In this document: positions 25,278 to 33,889 of the stretch, in pieces | Position numbering within the stretch: the stretch's first letter is position 1 | How the letters are laid out: each line of letters begins with the position of its first letter | From: Eubacteriales Family XIII. Incertae Sedis bacterium | Lineage (GTDB): Bacteria; Bacillota; Clostridia; Peptostreptococcales; Anaerovoracaceae | DNA length: 37,098 nt | Direction of reading: 5' to 3' | Assembly: GCA_031276135.1 (NCBI GenBank) | Contig: JAISNR010000133.1 | Span: 1 to 37,098 of the forward strand | The notes under the pieces: model-generated | Databases searched by the model: none | Told to the model about the DNA's origin: nothing | What the model saw: only the letters and a program-made list of their open reading frames with translations | Made by a program: the position numbers and the translations under genes

Positions 25278-26057
25278 ATGAAAATGCCGAACATTGTCAG
25301 GGAACGAATCGAAAGCGAGGGATACGCGCTGGGCGCCTTCGTCGCGTCCGGATCCGCCATGAACTGCGAGTGTCTGGCGCTCGGCGGCATGGACTTCGTC
25401 GTCATCGACGCGGAACACGCCCAAACCGACGCGGAAACGATGGTCGATATGACGCGGGCCTCCGAGATGTACGGGATGGCCGCGCTCGTGCGCGTGTACG
25501 ACCCCTCGGACACGGCCATGATGTCGCGCCTTCTGGACGTTGGAATCCACGGGCTCATGATACCTCTCGTGGAAACCGTGAGCCAAGCCGCCGCGATCAT
25601 TGACGCGGTGAAATTCACGCCCCTTGGCAGACGCGGCGCGAACGGCGGCAGAGGCGCCAAATGGGGGCTGTACGAAGACTACACGCGGCAATCGAACGAC
25701 AGTCTCTATACCATCATGCAGTGCGAGACGAAGCGGGGCGTGGACAACATCGACGCGATATGCGAAACGCCCGGATTGGACTGCGTCTTCATCGGCCTCG
25801 CCGATCTTTCGATGGATTTGGGACATCCGGGCGACGATGGGGCCGCCGCGGTCGCGGAGGCCGTCGATACAATTCTTGCCGCCTGCCGGCGGCGCAACGT
25901 CGTTCCCGGCATCGTGACGGGGAGTGTGGACGCCGCCGTCAAGCGGCTTTCGCAGGGCTTCAAGCTCGTCACGTGCATGAACGATCAGGTGTTTTTCCGC
26001 GTTTCGAGCGGGAAGCACATAAGAGCGATCCGGGAAGCCGCAAAGGTGGCCCAATGA
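25278..26057 (+). CDS. HpcH/HpaI family class II aldolase
   Basis: A 259-residue metal-dependent aldolase. Residues equivalent to the HpaI active site are present: His47 (DAEHAQ), Arg72 (VRVYDPS), Glu150 (QCETKRG) and Asp176 (GLADLSMD). The family splits 2-keto-4-hydroxy acids into pyruvate and an aldehyde, such as succinic or tartronic semialdehyde. The aldehyde could go to the dehydrogenase encoded at 15897. AAAGGAG precedes ATG 25278. Its stop overlaps the next start codon (ATGA), so it is coupled to the flavoprotein. Substrate not certain; the Ala-Gln after the His differs from the typical Pro-containing motif. Confidence 0.85.
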   Translation: MKMPNIVRERIESEGYALGAFVASGSAMNCECLALGGMDFVVIDAEHAQTDAETMVDMTRASEMYGMAALVRVYDPSDTAMMSRLLDVGIHGLMIPLVETVSQAAAIIDAVKFTPLGRRGANGGRGAKWGLYEDYTRQSNDSLYTIMQCETKRGVDNIDAICETPGLDCVFIGLADLSMDLGHPGDDGAAAVAEAVDTILAACRRRNVVPGIVTGSVDAAVKRLSQGFKLVTCMNDQVFFRVSSGKHIRAIREAAKVAQ

Positions 26058-28018
26058 GCAAGGAGACTGCCCCGGCCATGTACGAACACCTGTTCTCGCC
26101 CATTGCCATCGGAAAGCTGCATGTTAAAAACAGGGTTTTCATGGCGCCGATGTCGACGCATTTGTCGGACGAAAAAGGGCGCGTCACAGAGGAAATGATC
26201 GCGTATTATGAAGCGCGCGCAAAGGGCGGAGCGGGTTTCATAACGGTGGCCGGCGTTCTGATGGACAGGCTGTCGCGCTATGGCACGTTCCGAAACGTCG
26301 GGCTGTTTGAAGACGAGCAAACGGAGGATCTGCGCCGTTTGACCGCGGCAATCCGCGCGCAGGGCGCACGGGCGTGCGCGCAGCTTCTGCATCCGTCCAC
26401 GGCGGCGTCCTCCGCCTACAACGAAGGGCGGCGTCCCATCGCGGCGTCCGAGGTGGAGGCCAGGGCCTATGAGGAGATTCCGCGCGCGATCGGCGCGGAT
26501 GAAATTCGGTGGATCGCGCGCAAATTCGGAGAGGCCGCGAAGCGCGCGCGGGATGCCGGCTTTGACGCCGTGGAACTGCATTGCTGCCACCGGCACGGCT
26601 TGCTCGGAAATTTCCTTTCGCCCCTGCACAACAAACGCGTGGACGCGTACGGCGGCGGCGTGGAGGCGCGATTGCGCTTTCCCCTGGAGGTCGTCGCCGA
26701 GGTCAGGAAGTCGGCGGGGGAGGATTTTCCGATCGTGCTGCGCATGTCGGCCACGGACGGCGTGGAGGACGGGCAATCGATCGCCGAGGGCGTCTATATC
26801 GCGCGCGCTTTTGAAAGAGCGGGCGTTTCCCTCATTCATCTGTCCAACGGGACGCTTGACCATCCGTGGAAGACGGCCGCTCCCTCGGGGATTCCGCAGG
26901 CGTTCAACATGGATCTTGCGGCGCGCGTCAAGCGTTCGATAGGGATTCCTCTGGGTTTTGTCGGCAGGCTGAACGAGCCGTGGATCGCGGATATGGCGAT
27001 CGAACTGGGTTGTGCGGACGTGGCCTTTGTCGGCCGCGCGCTGATCAGCGATCCGGACTTTCCGAATAAGGCGATGGCGGGCAAGGCGTCCGAGATACGC
27101 CCTTGCATCGCTTGTCTGCGCTGCTTGGCGACCGTCAACGCCGACGGCGCCGTTTGCTGCACGATGAATCCCGAGGCGGGGCGCGAGTCGGCCTTTGCGG
27201 CGGCGGACGGGAAGGCGGCGCATCGGAAGAAAATACTGGTCGTGGGCGGCGGCCCCGCGGGGCTGACCTGCGCGGCCCGCGCCGCGGAGAGAGGCCATGC
27301 CGTGACCTTGATGGAGCAGAAGGAGCAGCCGGGCGGCCGGATGTACGCCGCGGGCTTCCCTCCGTTCAAGCACGATCTCGCCAAGGGAACGAAATATCTG
27401 ATCGAGCGCGCGAGAAAAGCGGGCGTCGCGTTCGTTACCGCGCGGGCGACGCCGGAAAACGTCCGTGCGGAAGGCTTTGACTGCGTGGTCTTGGCGGTCG
27501 GCGCCATACCCGTCATACCGGGTTTTTTGAAGGGCGCCGAGCATTTGGTGAGCGCCGAGGACGCGATATTGGGGAAGGTTTCCGTAGGGAAGAACGTCGT
27601 CGTCGTGGGCGGCGGGCAGGTGGGTTGCGAGGCGGCGGACTTCTTGATTCATCCGTACCCGGATATGGGCGCCCGCAGCAGAAGGGTGACGATCATAGAA
27701 ATGGACTCGATTCCGCTTCGCGCCGAGAAAACCGCCGCTCGCGCCCTGTTGATCGAACGCTTGCAAAAGAAAGGATGCCGGATTTTGACCGGCGCCGGAG
27801 TGGAAAGCGTGAACGGCAGGGAATTGTACTACACCAAGGACGGCACGCTGTGCAAGCTTGAGGGAATCGATACGGTCGTCGCCGCCGTCGGCATGGCGCG
27901 GGAGCGGCGCGCGGCGGAGGAATTGGGCGCTCTGCCCATGCCCGTGTACGAAATCGGCGACGCCGTGAACATCTATCGGGCGATCGGCGAGGGATACGCC
28001 TTGGCGGCGAAGCTCTGA
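26054..28018 (+). CDS. FMN/[4Fe-4S]/FAD oxidoreductase, 2,4-dienoyl-CoA reductase / enoate reductase type
   Basis: A 654-residue protein with an N-terminal old-yellow-enzyme barrel (about 1-345), a cluster segment with Cys351, Cys354, Cys357 and Cys368/369, and a C-terminal FAD/NAD(P) half with GGGPAG near 398 and a second GGGQVG near 518. The layout is that of FadH, clostridial 2-enoate reductase and trimethylamine dehydrogenase. The Cys spacing CxxCxxC is one residue tighter than the usual CxxCxxxC, and the place of the FadH proton-donating Tyr reads HRHGLLGNF (His181-Gly182). So it is probably an electron-transfer reductase on an unsaturated acid with an altered active site. Its ATG overlaps the aldolase stop. 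Confidence 0.85.
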   Translation: MSKETAPAMYEHLFSPIAIGKLHVKNRVFMAPMSTHLSDEKGRVTEEMIAYYEARAKGGAGFITVAGVLMDRLSRYGTFRNVGLFEDEQTEDLRRLTAAIRAQGARACAQLLHPSTAASSAYNEGRRPIAASEVEARAYEEIPRAIGADEIRWIARKFGEAAKRARDAGFDAVELHCCHRHGLLGNFLSPLHNKRVDAYGGGVEARLRFPLEVVAEVRKSAGEDFPIVLRMSATDGVEDGQSIAEGVYIARAFERAGVSLIHLSNGTLDHPWKTAAPSGIPQAFNMDLAARVKRSIGIPLGFVGRLNEPWIADMAIELGCADVAFVGRALISDPDFPNKAMAGKASEIRPCIACLRCLATVNADGAVCCTMNPEAGRESAFAAADGKAAHRKKILVVGGGPAGLTCAARAAERGHAVTLMEQKEQPGGRMYAAGFPPFKHDLAKGTKYLIERARKAGVAFVTARATPENVRAEGFDCVVLAVGAIPVIPGFLKGAEHLVSAEDAILGKVSVGKNVVVVGGGQVGCEAADFLIHPYPDMGARSRRVTIIEMDSIPLRAEKTAARALLIERLQKKGCRILTGAGVESVNGRELYYTKDGTLCKLEGIDTVVAAVGMARERRAAEELGALPMPVYEIGDAVNIYRAIGEGYALAAKL

Positions 28019-28040
28019 ACGCTTGTGCGGATTCGATCGG

Positions 28041-28080
28041 TTGTTTTCGGTTGTTTTCGGTTGTTTGCGATTGTTTTTGT
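28041..28080 (+). repeat. Four tandem 10-bp units before the surface-protein gene
   Basis: TTGTTTTCGG occurs twice in a row, then TTGTTTGCGA and TTGTTTTTGT, all in exact 10-base register, close to one helical turn each. The array is 36 bases before the ATG of the surface-protein gene, with AAAGGAGG between. It could be a phased protein-binding site, a bent tract or a slippage-prone leader. No known operator is recognised. Confidence 0.6.
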
Positions 28081-28116
28081 CGGAACGGTATCTCAGGAAC
28101 TTGAAAGGAGGAGTCA

Positions 28117-31100
28117 ATGAAAATCCAAAAACAGATGCGCTCAAAGCACTTCCTCGCACTGTCGGCCTGTGTGCTCGCGGTGATTTGTCTGAGCGCGGTC
28201 ACCGCGTTCACGGCCTCGTACAGCGACACGAACGGCCACTGGGGCGAATCGGTGATCGACAAGTGGAGCGCATACGACGTGCTCCACGGCGACGGAGACG
28301 GCGGTTTTGCGCCGGACCGCGATATGCGCGTCGCGGAACTCGCCACCGTGCTCGTCAACGCCTTCGGCTACACGGAGACCGGCGGTGTTTCCGTCTCGCC
28401 TTCGGTCCCGTCTTGGGCGGTTGACAACGTTCGAAAGGCCGTGGCGGCGGGCGTGATTGCCGCGGATGAAACGGGACTGCCTCTCACGCGAGAACTGTCC
28501 GCAAAGATCCTCGCGAATGCGATGGGTGTCGCGCCCGTGGCGGGAGCGACGACTTTCGCGGACGATGCCGCGATCTCGGCGTCTTACAAACCCTACGTGA
28601 ACGCGCTCGGGCGTCTCGGCGTATTCCAAGGCGACCCGGCGGGAAATTTTATGCCGAAGAAGAGCTTCACGCGTGCGGAGGTTATGCAGGTGCTTGAAAA
28701 CAGCATTGCGGACATCGTACGAGCGGGCAAGCCGGCCACAGCCGGCAAGAGTCTGCTCGTCAACACGGCGGGCGTCGAACTGACGGCGGGAACCGTGCAT
28801 GGCGATCTCATCATCGGCCAAGGTGTCGGCGACGGCAGAGTGACGCTTAGCGACGTGAAGATAGAGGGTCGGCTCATCGTGTACGGCGGAGCGCAATCCA
28901 TAATCATTCGAGGCAACAGCGTCGTACCCGTCGTCGTGCTGCAAAAGACCTTCGGTGAATCGGCGCGCGTCGTCGTTGAGGGTGCGGCGCGCGTGGATGC
29001 GGCTTCCGTCATCGCCTCGTCGAAGGCGATCGTCGCGGGCAAGATCGCGAAGGTCGAGGTCGTGCCGCGGACGGCGGTCACGGCGGCGGGCGATATCGCG
29101 CCCGTCGCGCCCGCGCGCGCGACGACCGTGGAAATTGCAAGCGGCACGATCGCTGCCTTCAGCGTGGCGGCCGAGAACGTCGCGGTGACGGTCGGCGGCG
29201 ACGCGACGGTTGAGAAGCTCGCCGTTACGGGCGCGAAGACCAAAATCTCCTTGGCTTCGGGCGCGACGGTCACGGCGGCGGATGTGGCGGCGCAAGACGT
29301 CGGCATAGAGGGTTCGGGGAAACTCGTGAACGTAACCGTAACCGCGGAGAGTGCGGGCGGCGTGACGATCACGGTTCCGGGCGCGCAGATCAAGAACGAG
29401 AGCGCCGCGACCGTATCCATCGGTGCGGACAAGACCATCGCCGCGGGCGCGAGCGGCAGCGTTCCGGGCGCCGTCGCATCCGGCGGCGGATCGGGTTCGA
29501 GCTCGAGCGGCGACGGCGCCTTGGCGGCCGAGATGAACGCGCTGGCCAGAGATATCGAGCGCGCGGAATCCATCCGCGCGGTGAAGGATCTGCAGCGCAC
29601 CTACGTGCAGTACAATCAGTACGGCTTGTGGAGCGAGACGGCCGAGCTCTTTACGGACGCCGCCGATTTCGTCGTCATGGGTTTCGCAGGCACGGGGCAA
29701 ACTACGGAATGGAGCCGGGAAAACGGCACGACGATCACGGGGAAGGCCAATATCGGCGCTTACCTTAAAGCGGAGGGCGGCAACCGGGATTCTCTGGCGG
29801 CCGGCGCGCTGAACACGCGGCTGATCGACGAGCCGCTGGTCAATCTGTCCGTGGACGGCCGGAGCGCGAAGGCTCGCTGGATGAGCTTCTCATTCGTCGG
29901 AGACGGCGCCGACGAAGCCGTCATAATGGGCGGCATCTTCGAGAATGAGTACGCGATTGAAGGCGGGATATGGAAGATATCCAAATCCTGCTATTATCCT
30001 TATTTCCAAGGCCCCTATTCAAGCGGTTGGACGAAGGTGAACAGCCATCTGCCGCTGGTTCCCTATCATTTTACGCTCGATGAGTCGGGCATTCCGATCC
30101 CCGAGCCCGAGGGAAGCGCGCCGACGACCCACCAGAGCTTGGCACAGCTTATGGACAGGGTCGACAAGCTCAATGACGAGCAGGATGTCCGCAACCTCCA
30201 GCATATGTACGGCTACTACGTGAACCGGAAGATGTGGGACGACGTCGCGGATCTCTTCGACGATGAATGGGCGATCCAAATCAACGCCGACGCCGGGGCC
30301 GAAATCTATGGCAGCGCCGGCGGCGACACCGTGTTGGCTGTTATGGAAGGCAATTTCGGTCCGACGGCCGCCACGGGGGGCAAAGGACTTCAAAATGGCG
30401 AGCTGAACGACCGGATGCTGTGGGATACCCTCGTGGAGGTCGTTTCCGACAACGAGGCCTATACCCGCGGCATTGAGCTGGGCATGTTGGCCGTGGCCGA
30501 AGGCGACGGAAACGGAGAAGGTTCTTGGGAAATAAACGTTTACCGCAACCGCTTCGTAAAGGAAGACGGCATCTGGAAACTGCGAGAAGTCAGGTACTAT
30601 CCCATAATGGAGCTCGATTACTATACGCATGGCGGCAATGGCTGGGCGCACGGCGCGGGAATCACGGATTCGGCGGCGACGAAGATGCCCGCCTTCCTGA
30701 CCGCCAACCCCGGGACGAACCGGCCCGTCGCGACGCCGCCGGGGCGCGAGTTGCTGGGCGCGGACAATTTGACCGGCGACATCGCGGCTTCACCGGACGT
30801 CTCGAATCTGTCGGCGGCCGAGGTGCGGCGCAAGTTGAACAGAGCGGTGGCTTGGGACGGCAGCGACAACATAAACTCCGCTTACACTTTCTACTTGGAC
30901 GATTTGCAATGGAAGAACATAGCCGGCGTATTCGCGGAGGACGGCAATAAGCAATCGCCGTTTGCGGGCTACTATCTTGGACGGGAACGCGTCGAGTTCG
31001 CCGGGGTGTTCAGGTACGGCGTCGGCTCGCGGGTCGCGCGCAGCGGTATCGCCATACACTATGTCGCGCAGCCCGTGATCTTGGTCTCGCAGGACGGGCG

Positions 31101-33768
31101 GTCGACGAGTTCGCGCACGCAGCTCTTCCAAGTGTCGACCAATGCGGGCGGTATCGGAGCGGGTATGTATCCGAACAATCAGACGATACTCGACGCGCAC
31201 GGCATATGGCGACTGCAGACGCTGGAGATCGATGAGTTCTATACGAGGATGGAAGATCCGGACGGCGGAGGTCCCGAGACGGCTTGGACGGGCGGATGGG
31301 GAAAGGCGAAATTCAGAGCGACGGCGCAGTCGGCGAGCCCTCTCGTCAATCCGAGCAGCGCGTCGTATTTTGAGCCGAACATCCGTTTGACCGCCATTCC
31401 TTTCCGTCAGGAGCATTTCATCGGCGGTACGGGTACGGCCTTGGAGTGGCCCTATCTCCTGCCGATGTGGTTCAACTATCGCAACCCCGTAAGCGGACGC
31501 GTGCCGGATCTGTATTGGCCGGGTTCCGTCATCAAAGAGGTGGCGCCGCAGACGACGCTGGCGGCGAACGGATATCAGGAGCCCGAAACGGGACCGACGC
31601 CCGAACCGAGCTGGGACGGCATTAAGGCGAGGTACGATTGGACTTCGACCCAGTGGGTCCCGAATCCGCCCTCGAACTCCGAGATCAACGAGCTGAACAG
31701 AGAGGTCGAGCGTTTGGAAGCCCTCCGCGCCGTGAAGGATTTGGAGCGCAGCTATGCGCAGTACGCGCAGTACGGCCTCTGGAATGAAATGGCGGGCCTG
31801 TTCTCGTCCGACGCCAAGATCAACATCATGGACATCGTCGGCGAAGGGGCGGGCAGAACATATGTCATAGGCGAAAGCATCGCCAACTCCCCCGTTACGC
31901 CAAACGGCATCAAGGACTATCTCACGACCGGCGGCGGAGGCGTCCAAGGCCTAACGGACGGCACGCTGAACGCCGAATTCATAGACAATCCCGTCGTCAA
32001 TCTGTCTTCCGGAGGCACCATTGCGAAGGCGCGCTGGAACGCCCTCACATTCACGGGAGACGGCGCCGGCGGAACCGAAATCAAGGGCGGCATCTACGAG
32101 AACGAATATAAGTTGACCGCTCTCCGTCCGGGAACAAGCGATCCCACGAAGGTTTGGAGGATATCCGCCGTCAATTACTACCCCTATTTCGAAGGCGCCT
32201 ATGAGACCGGTTGGACCAATATGGACGGCGATAAGCTGCCTTTGGTCCCCTATCACTTCACCTCCGACGAGACGGGCATTCCGATCGCCGCGGCGCCAAA
32301 GGGGCCGGCGCCTTACACCACCCAATCCTTGGCGGATATCGAGAAGAGGATCGACAGGCTCAACGATGAGGACGCGGTTCGCAATCTCCAGCACGCCTAC
32401 GGCCATTACGTGGACCGAAAGATGTGGGACGACGTCGTAGACCTGTTCACGAGCGACTCGGCGATCGAAGTGAACGGCGGCGGCGTCTTCTACGGCAAGG
32501 CGGGCGTGCGACAGGCGATGGAGCTGTATATGGGGCCGTCGTCCACGGCGGGGGCGGCCGGTCTCGGTCACGGCGAATTGAACGAGCGCCCGATATTCGA
32601 CACCGTTGTGGAGCTTGTCTCCGCCAACGAGGCCTACGCCCGCGGCATCGAACTGGGCATGTTGGGCGAAGCCGACAAGGAAGAAGGCAACTGGACGATC
32701 AGCGTCTTCCGCAATCGCTTCGTGAAGGAAAACGGCCTCTGGAAGCTGAAGGAAATTCGGTACTACCCAATCATGAAGGCCGATTACTATCAGGGTTGGG
32801 GGAACGGAGCGGTGCTGCCGCAGGCGACCGCAATGACGCCCGCCTTCCTGAGCGACAATCCCGGAACGCATAATCCGGTCGACGTGACGGCGGCGGCAAT
32901 CTCTCTGTGGGGCAATGCTATTCTGACCGACGACATCGCGGCTTCGGAGAACGATTACGCAGGGATGTCGGATGCGCAGCGGCTGGCCGAAGCGAAGCGC
33001 AAGCTGTCGAGGTCGGCGGCTTGGGACGCCACCGAGAATGTGAATGCCGTATACGGTTACTACTTGGACGACAACCAGTTCTTGGAGATGTGTTCGATCT
33101 TCGCGGAGAAGGGCAACAAGCAGTCTCCGTTCGCGGGCTTCTATCTGGGCAAGGATCGGATTCGGCAGGCCGCGGTAACGACATACGGGCAGCAGTCGTC
33201 GGCGCCGCGAAATGGAATATCATTCCATTGGCTCACGCAACAGGTGATCTTGGTCTCCGAGGACGGACGGTCGACGAGCTCCAAGACCCGTCTGTTCCAG
33301 CCGCGAACCGGAACGACGGTCGCCGCTTCCGGCTTGTTTGGAGCCGTATTCTCATCGGGCGCTTACCCCAACAACCAGTCCGTACTGGAGAACGGCATCT
33401 GGCGCTTGTGGACACTGGCGATCGACGAACCGTACTTCTCAATGGCCGGCTGGTCCGACGGTTGGGCAAAGGTGAAGGACCGGCCCGCGGGCGGCGGGTT
33501 CAAGAGCCCGCTCGTCGAAAAATATCCGCCGGATGTTCTTTTGACCGAACTTGGCGAACGGCAGGCGCATTTTTCGGGCGGCACGGGTCAGGTTATAACG
33601 TGGCCAAGCATCCTCCCGATGTGGTTCAACTATCGCAATCCCGTGAGCGGACGCGTGCCGGATCTGTACTGGCCCGGATCCGTGATCAAGAAAGCGATAC
33701 CGGCGTCGACGTTGGAGGCGAACGGATATCAGGAACCCGCAACGGGACCGGGAGCCGAACCGTATTGA
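28117..33768 (+). CDS. Giant S-layer-anchored protein with six SnoaL/NTF2-like domains
   Basis: A 1883-residue exported protein. Residues 1-33 form a signal peptide. Three SLH domains follow (about 34-86, 95-138 and 145-200), which bind secondary cell-wall polymer. Residues 206-455 are a beta-rich, polymer- or stalk-like region of Val/Ala/Gly repeats, then a Gly/Ser linker. The rest is two diverged copies (469-1163 and 1188-1883) of a three-part module, with SnoaL-like starts near 472, 675, 899 and 1188, 1405, 1623. Each start has a helix pair with a Trp/Leu-Phe signature, such as QYGLWSETAELF. SnoaL folds usually make small intracellular cyclases, isomerases or dehydratases; finding them on a cell surface is unusual. 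AAAGGAGG precedes the start. Role unknown. Confidence 0.85.
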   Translation: MKIQKQMRSKHFLALSACVLAVICLSAVTAFTASYSDTNGHWGESVIDKWSAYDVLHGDGDGGFAPDRDMRVAELATVLVNAFGYTETGGVSVSPSVPSWAVDNVRKAVAAGVIAADETGLPLTRELSAKILANAMGVAPVAGATTFADDAAISASYKPYVNALGRLGVFQGDPAGNFMPKKSFTRAEVMQVLENSIADIVRAGKPATAGKSLLVNTAGVELTAGTVHGDLIIGQGVGDGRVTLSDVKIEGRLIVYGGAQSIIIRGNSVVPVVVLQKTFGESARVVVEGAARVDAASVIASSKAIVAGKIAKVEVVPRTAVTAAGDIAPVAPARATTVEIASGTIAAFSVAAENVAVTVGGDATVEKLAVTGAKTKISLASGATVTAADVAAQDVGIEGSGKLVNVTVTAESAGGVTITVPGAQIKNESAATVSIGADKTIAAGASGSVPGAVASGGGSGSSSSGDGALAAEMNALARDIERAESIRAVKDLQRTYVQYNQYGLWSETAELFTDAADFVVMGFAGTGQTTEWSRENGTTITGKANIGAYLKAEGGNRDSLAAGALNTRLIDEPLVNLSVDGRSAKARWMSFSFVGDGADEAVIMGGIFENEYAIEGGIWKISKSCYYPYFQGPYSSGWTKVNSHLPLVPYHFTLDESGIPIPEPEGSAPTTHQSLAQLMDRVDKLNDEQDVRNLQHMYGYYVNRKMWDDVADLFDDEWAIQINADAGAEIYGSAGGDTVLAVMEGNFGPTAATGGKGLQNGELNDRMLWDTLVEVVSDNEAYTRGIELGMLAVAEGDGNGEGSWEINVYRNRFVKEDGIWKLREVRYYPIMELDYYTHGGNGWAHGAGITDSAATKMPAFLTANPGTNRPVATPPGRELLGADNLTGDIAASPDVSNLSAAEVRRKLNRAVAWDGSDNINSAYTFYLDDLQWKNIAGVFAEDGNKQSPFAGYYLGRERVEFAGVFRYGVGSRVARSGIAIHYVAQPVILVSQDGRSTSSRTQLFQVSTNAGGIGAGMYPNNQTILDAHGIWRLQTLEIDEFYTRMEDPDGGGPETAWTGGWGKAKFRATAQSASPLVNPSSASYFEPNIRLTAIPFRQEHFIGGTGTALEWPYLLPMWFNYRNPVSGRVPDLYWPGSVIKEVAPQTTLAANGYQEPETGPTPEPSWDGIKARYDWTSTQWVPNPPSNSEINELNREVERLEALRAVKDLERSYAQYAQYGLWNEMAGLFSSDAKINIMDIVGEGAGRTYVIGESIANSPVTPNGIKDYLTTGGGGVQGLTDGTLNAEFIDNPVVNLSSGGTIAKARWNALTFTGDGAGGTEIKGGIYENEYKLTALRPGTSDPTKVWRISAVNYYPYFEGAYETGWTNMDGDKLPLVPYHFTSDETGIPIAAAPKGPAPYTTQSLADIEKRIDRLNDEDAVRNLQHAYGHYVDRKMWDDVVDLFTSDSAIEVNGGGVFYGKAGVRQAMELYMGPSSTAGAAGLGHGELNERPIFDTVVELVSANEAYARGIELGMLGEADKEEGNWTISVFRNRFVKENGLWKLKEIRYYPIMKADYYQGWGNGAVLPQATAMTPAFLSDNPGTHNPVDVTAAAISLWGNAILTDDIAASENDYAGMSDAQRLAEAKRKLSRSAAWDATENVNAVYGYYLDDNQFLEMCSIFAEKGNKQSPFAGFYLGKDRIRQAAVTTYGQQSSAPRNGISFHWLTQQVILVSEDGRSTSSKTRLFQPRTGTTVAASGLFGAVFSSGAYPNNQSVLENGIWRLWTLAIDEPYFSMAGWSDGWAKVKDRPAGGGFKSPLVEKYPPDVLLTELGERQAHFSGGTGQVITWPSILPMWFNYRNPVSGRVPDLYWPGSVIKKAIPASTLEANGYQEPATGPGAEPY
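29521..31605 (+). repeat. Surface-protein module, copy 1
   Basis: This encodes residues 469-1163 of the surface protein. It shares order, length and many blocks with copy 2, for example RAVKDLQRTY, RNLQHMYGYYVNRKMWDD, GNKQSPFAGYYLG, PMWFNYRNPVSGRVPDLYW and the closing ANGYQEPETGP. The last 130 bases remain highly similar at DNA level to copy 2. Confidence 0.85.
31678..33765 (+). repeat. Surface-protein module, copy 2
   Basis: This encodes residues 1188-1883, with the matching blocks RAVKDLERSY, RNLQHAYGHYVDRKMWDD, GNKQSPFAGFYLG and ANGYQEPATGP. Divergence from copy 1 is clear, so the duplication is not recent. A linker of about 24 residues separates the copies. Confidence 0.85.
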
Positions 33769-33813
33769 GCTTCTGCACAATCAGCCGAAGCCAAGCGGCA
33801 AGCGAAACGAACA

Positions 33814-33849
33814 AACGGGGCGCATCTCAATCGATGCGTCCCGTTCTTT
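33814..33849. terminator. Terminator between convergent genes
   Basis: AACGGGGCGCATC at 33814-33826 pairs with GATGCGTCCCGTT at 33833-33845 (13 pairs, one G-T) around a six-base loop, followed by a short T-rich tail (CTTT). It lies between the end of the surface-protein gene and the end of the minus-strand regulator, so it may serve both directions. Confidence 0.75.
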
Positions 33850-33889
33850 AAATTCGGGCAATATCACAAATGCCGGATGAGCAAAGAGA

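Noticed and set aside
28021..28080. CRISPR array
   Set aside because: The repeat unit is only 10 bases with no spacers.
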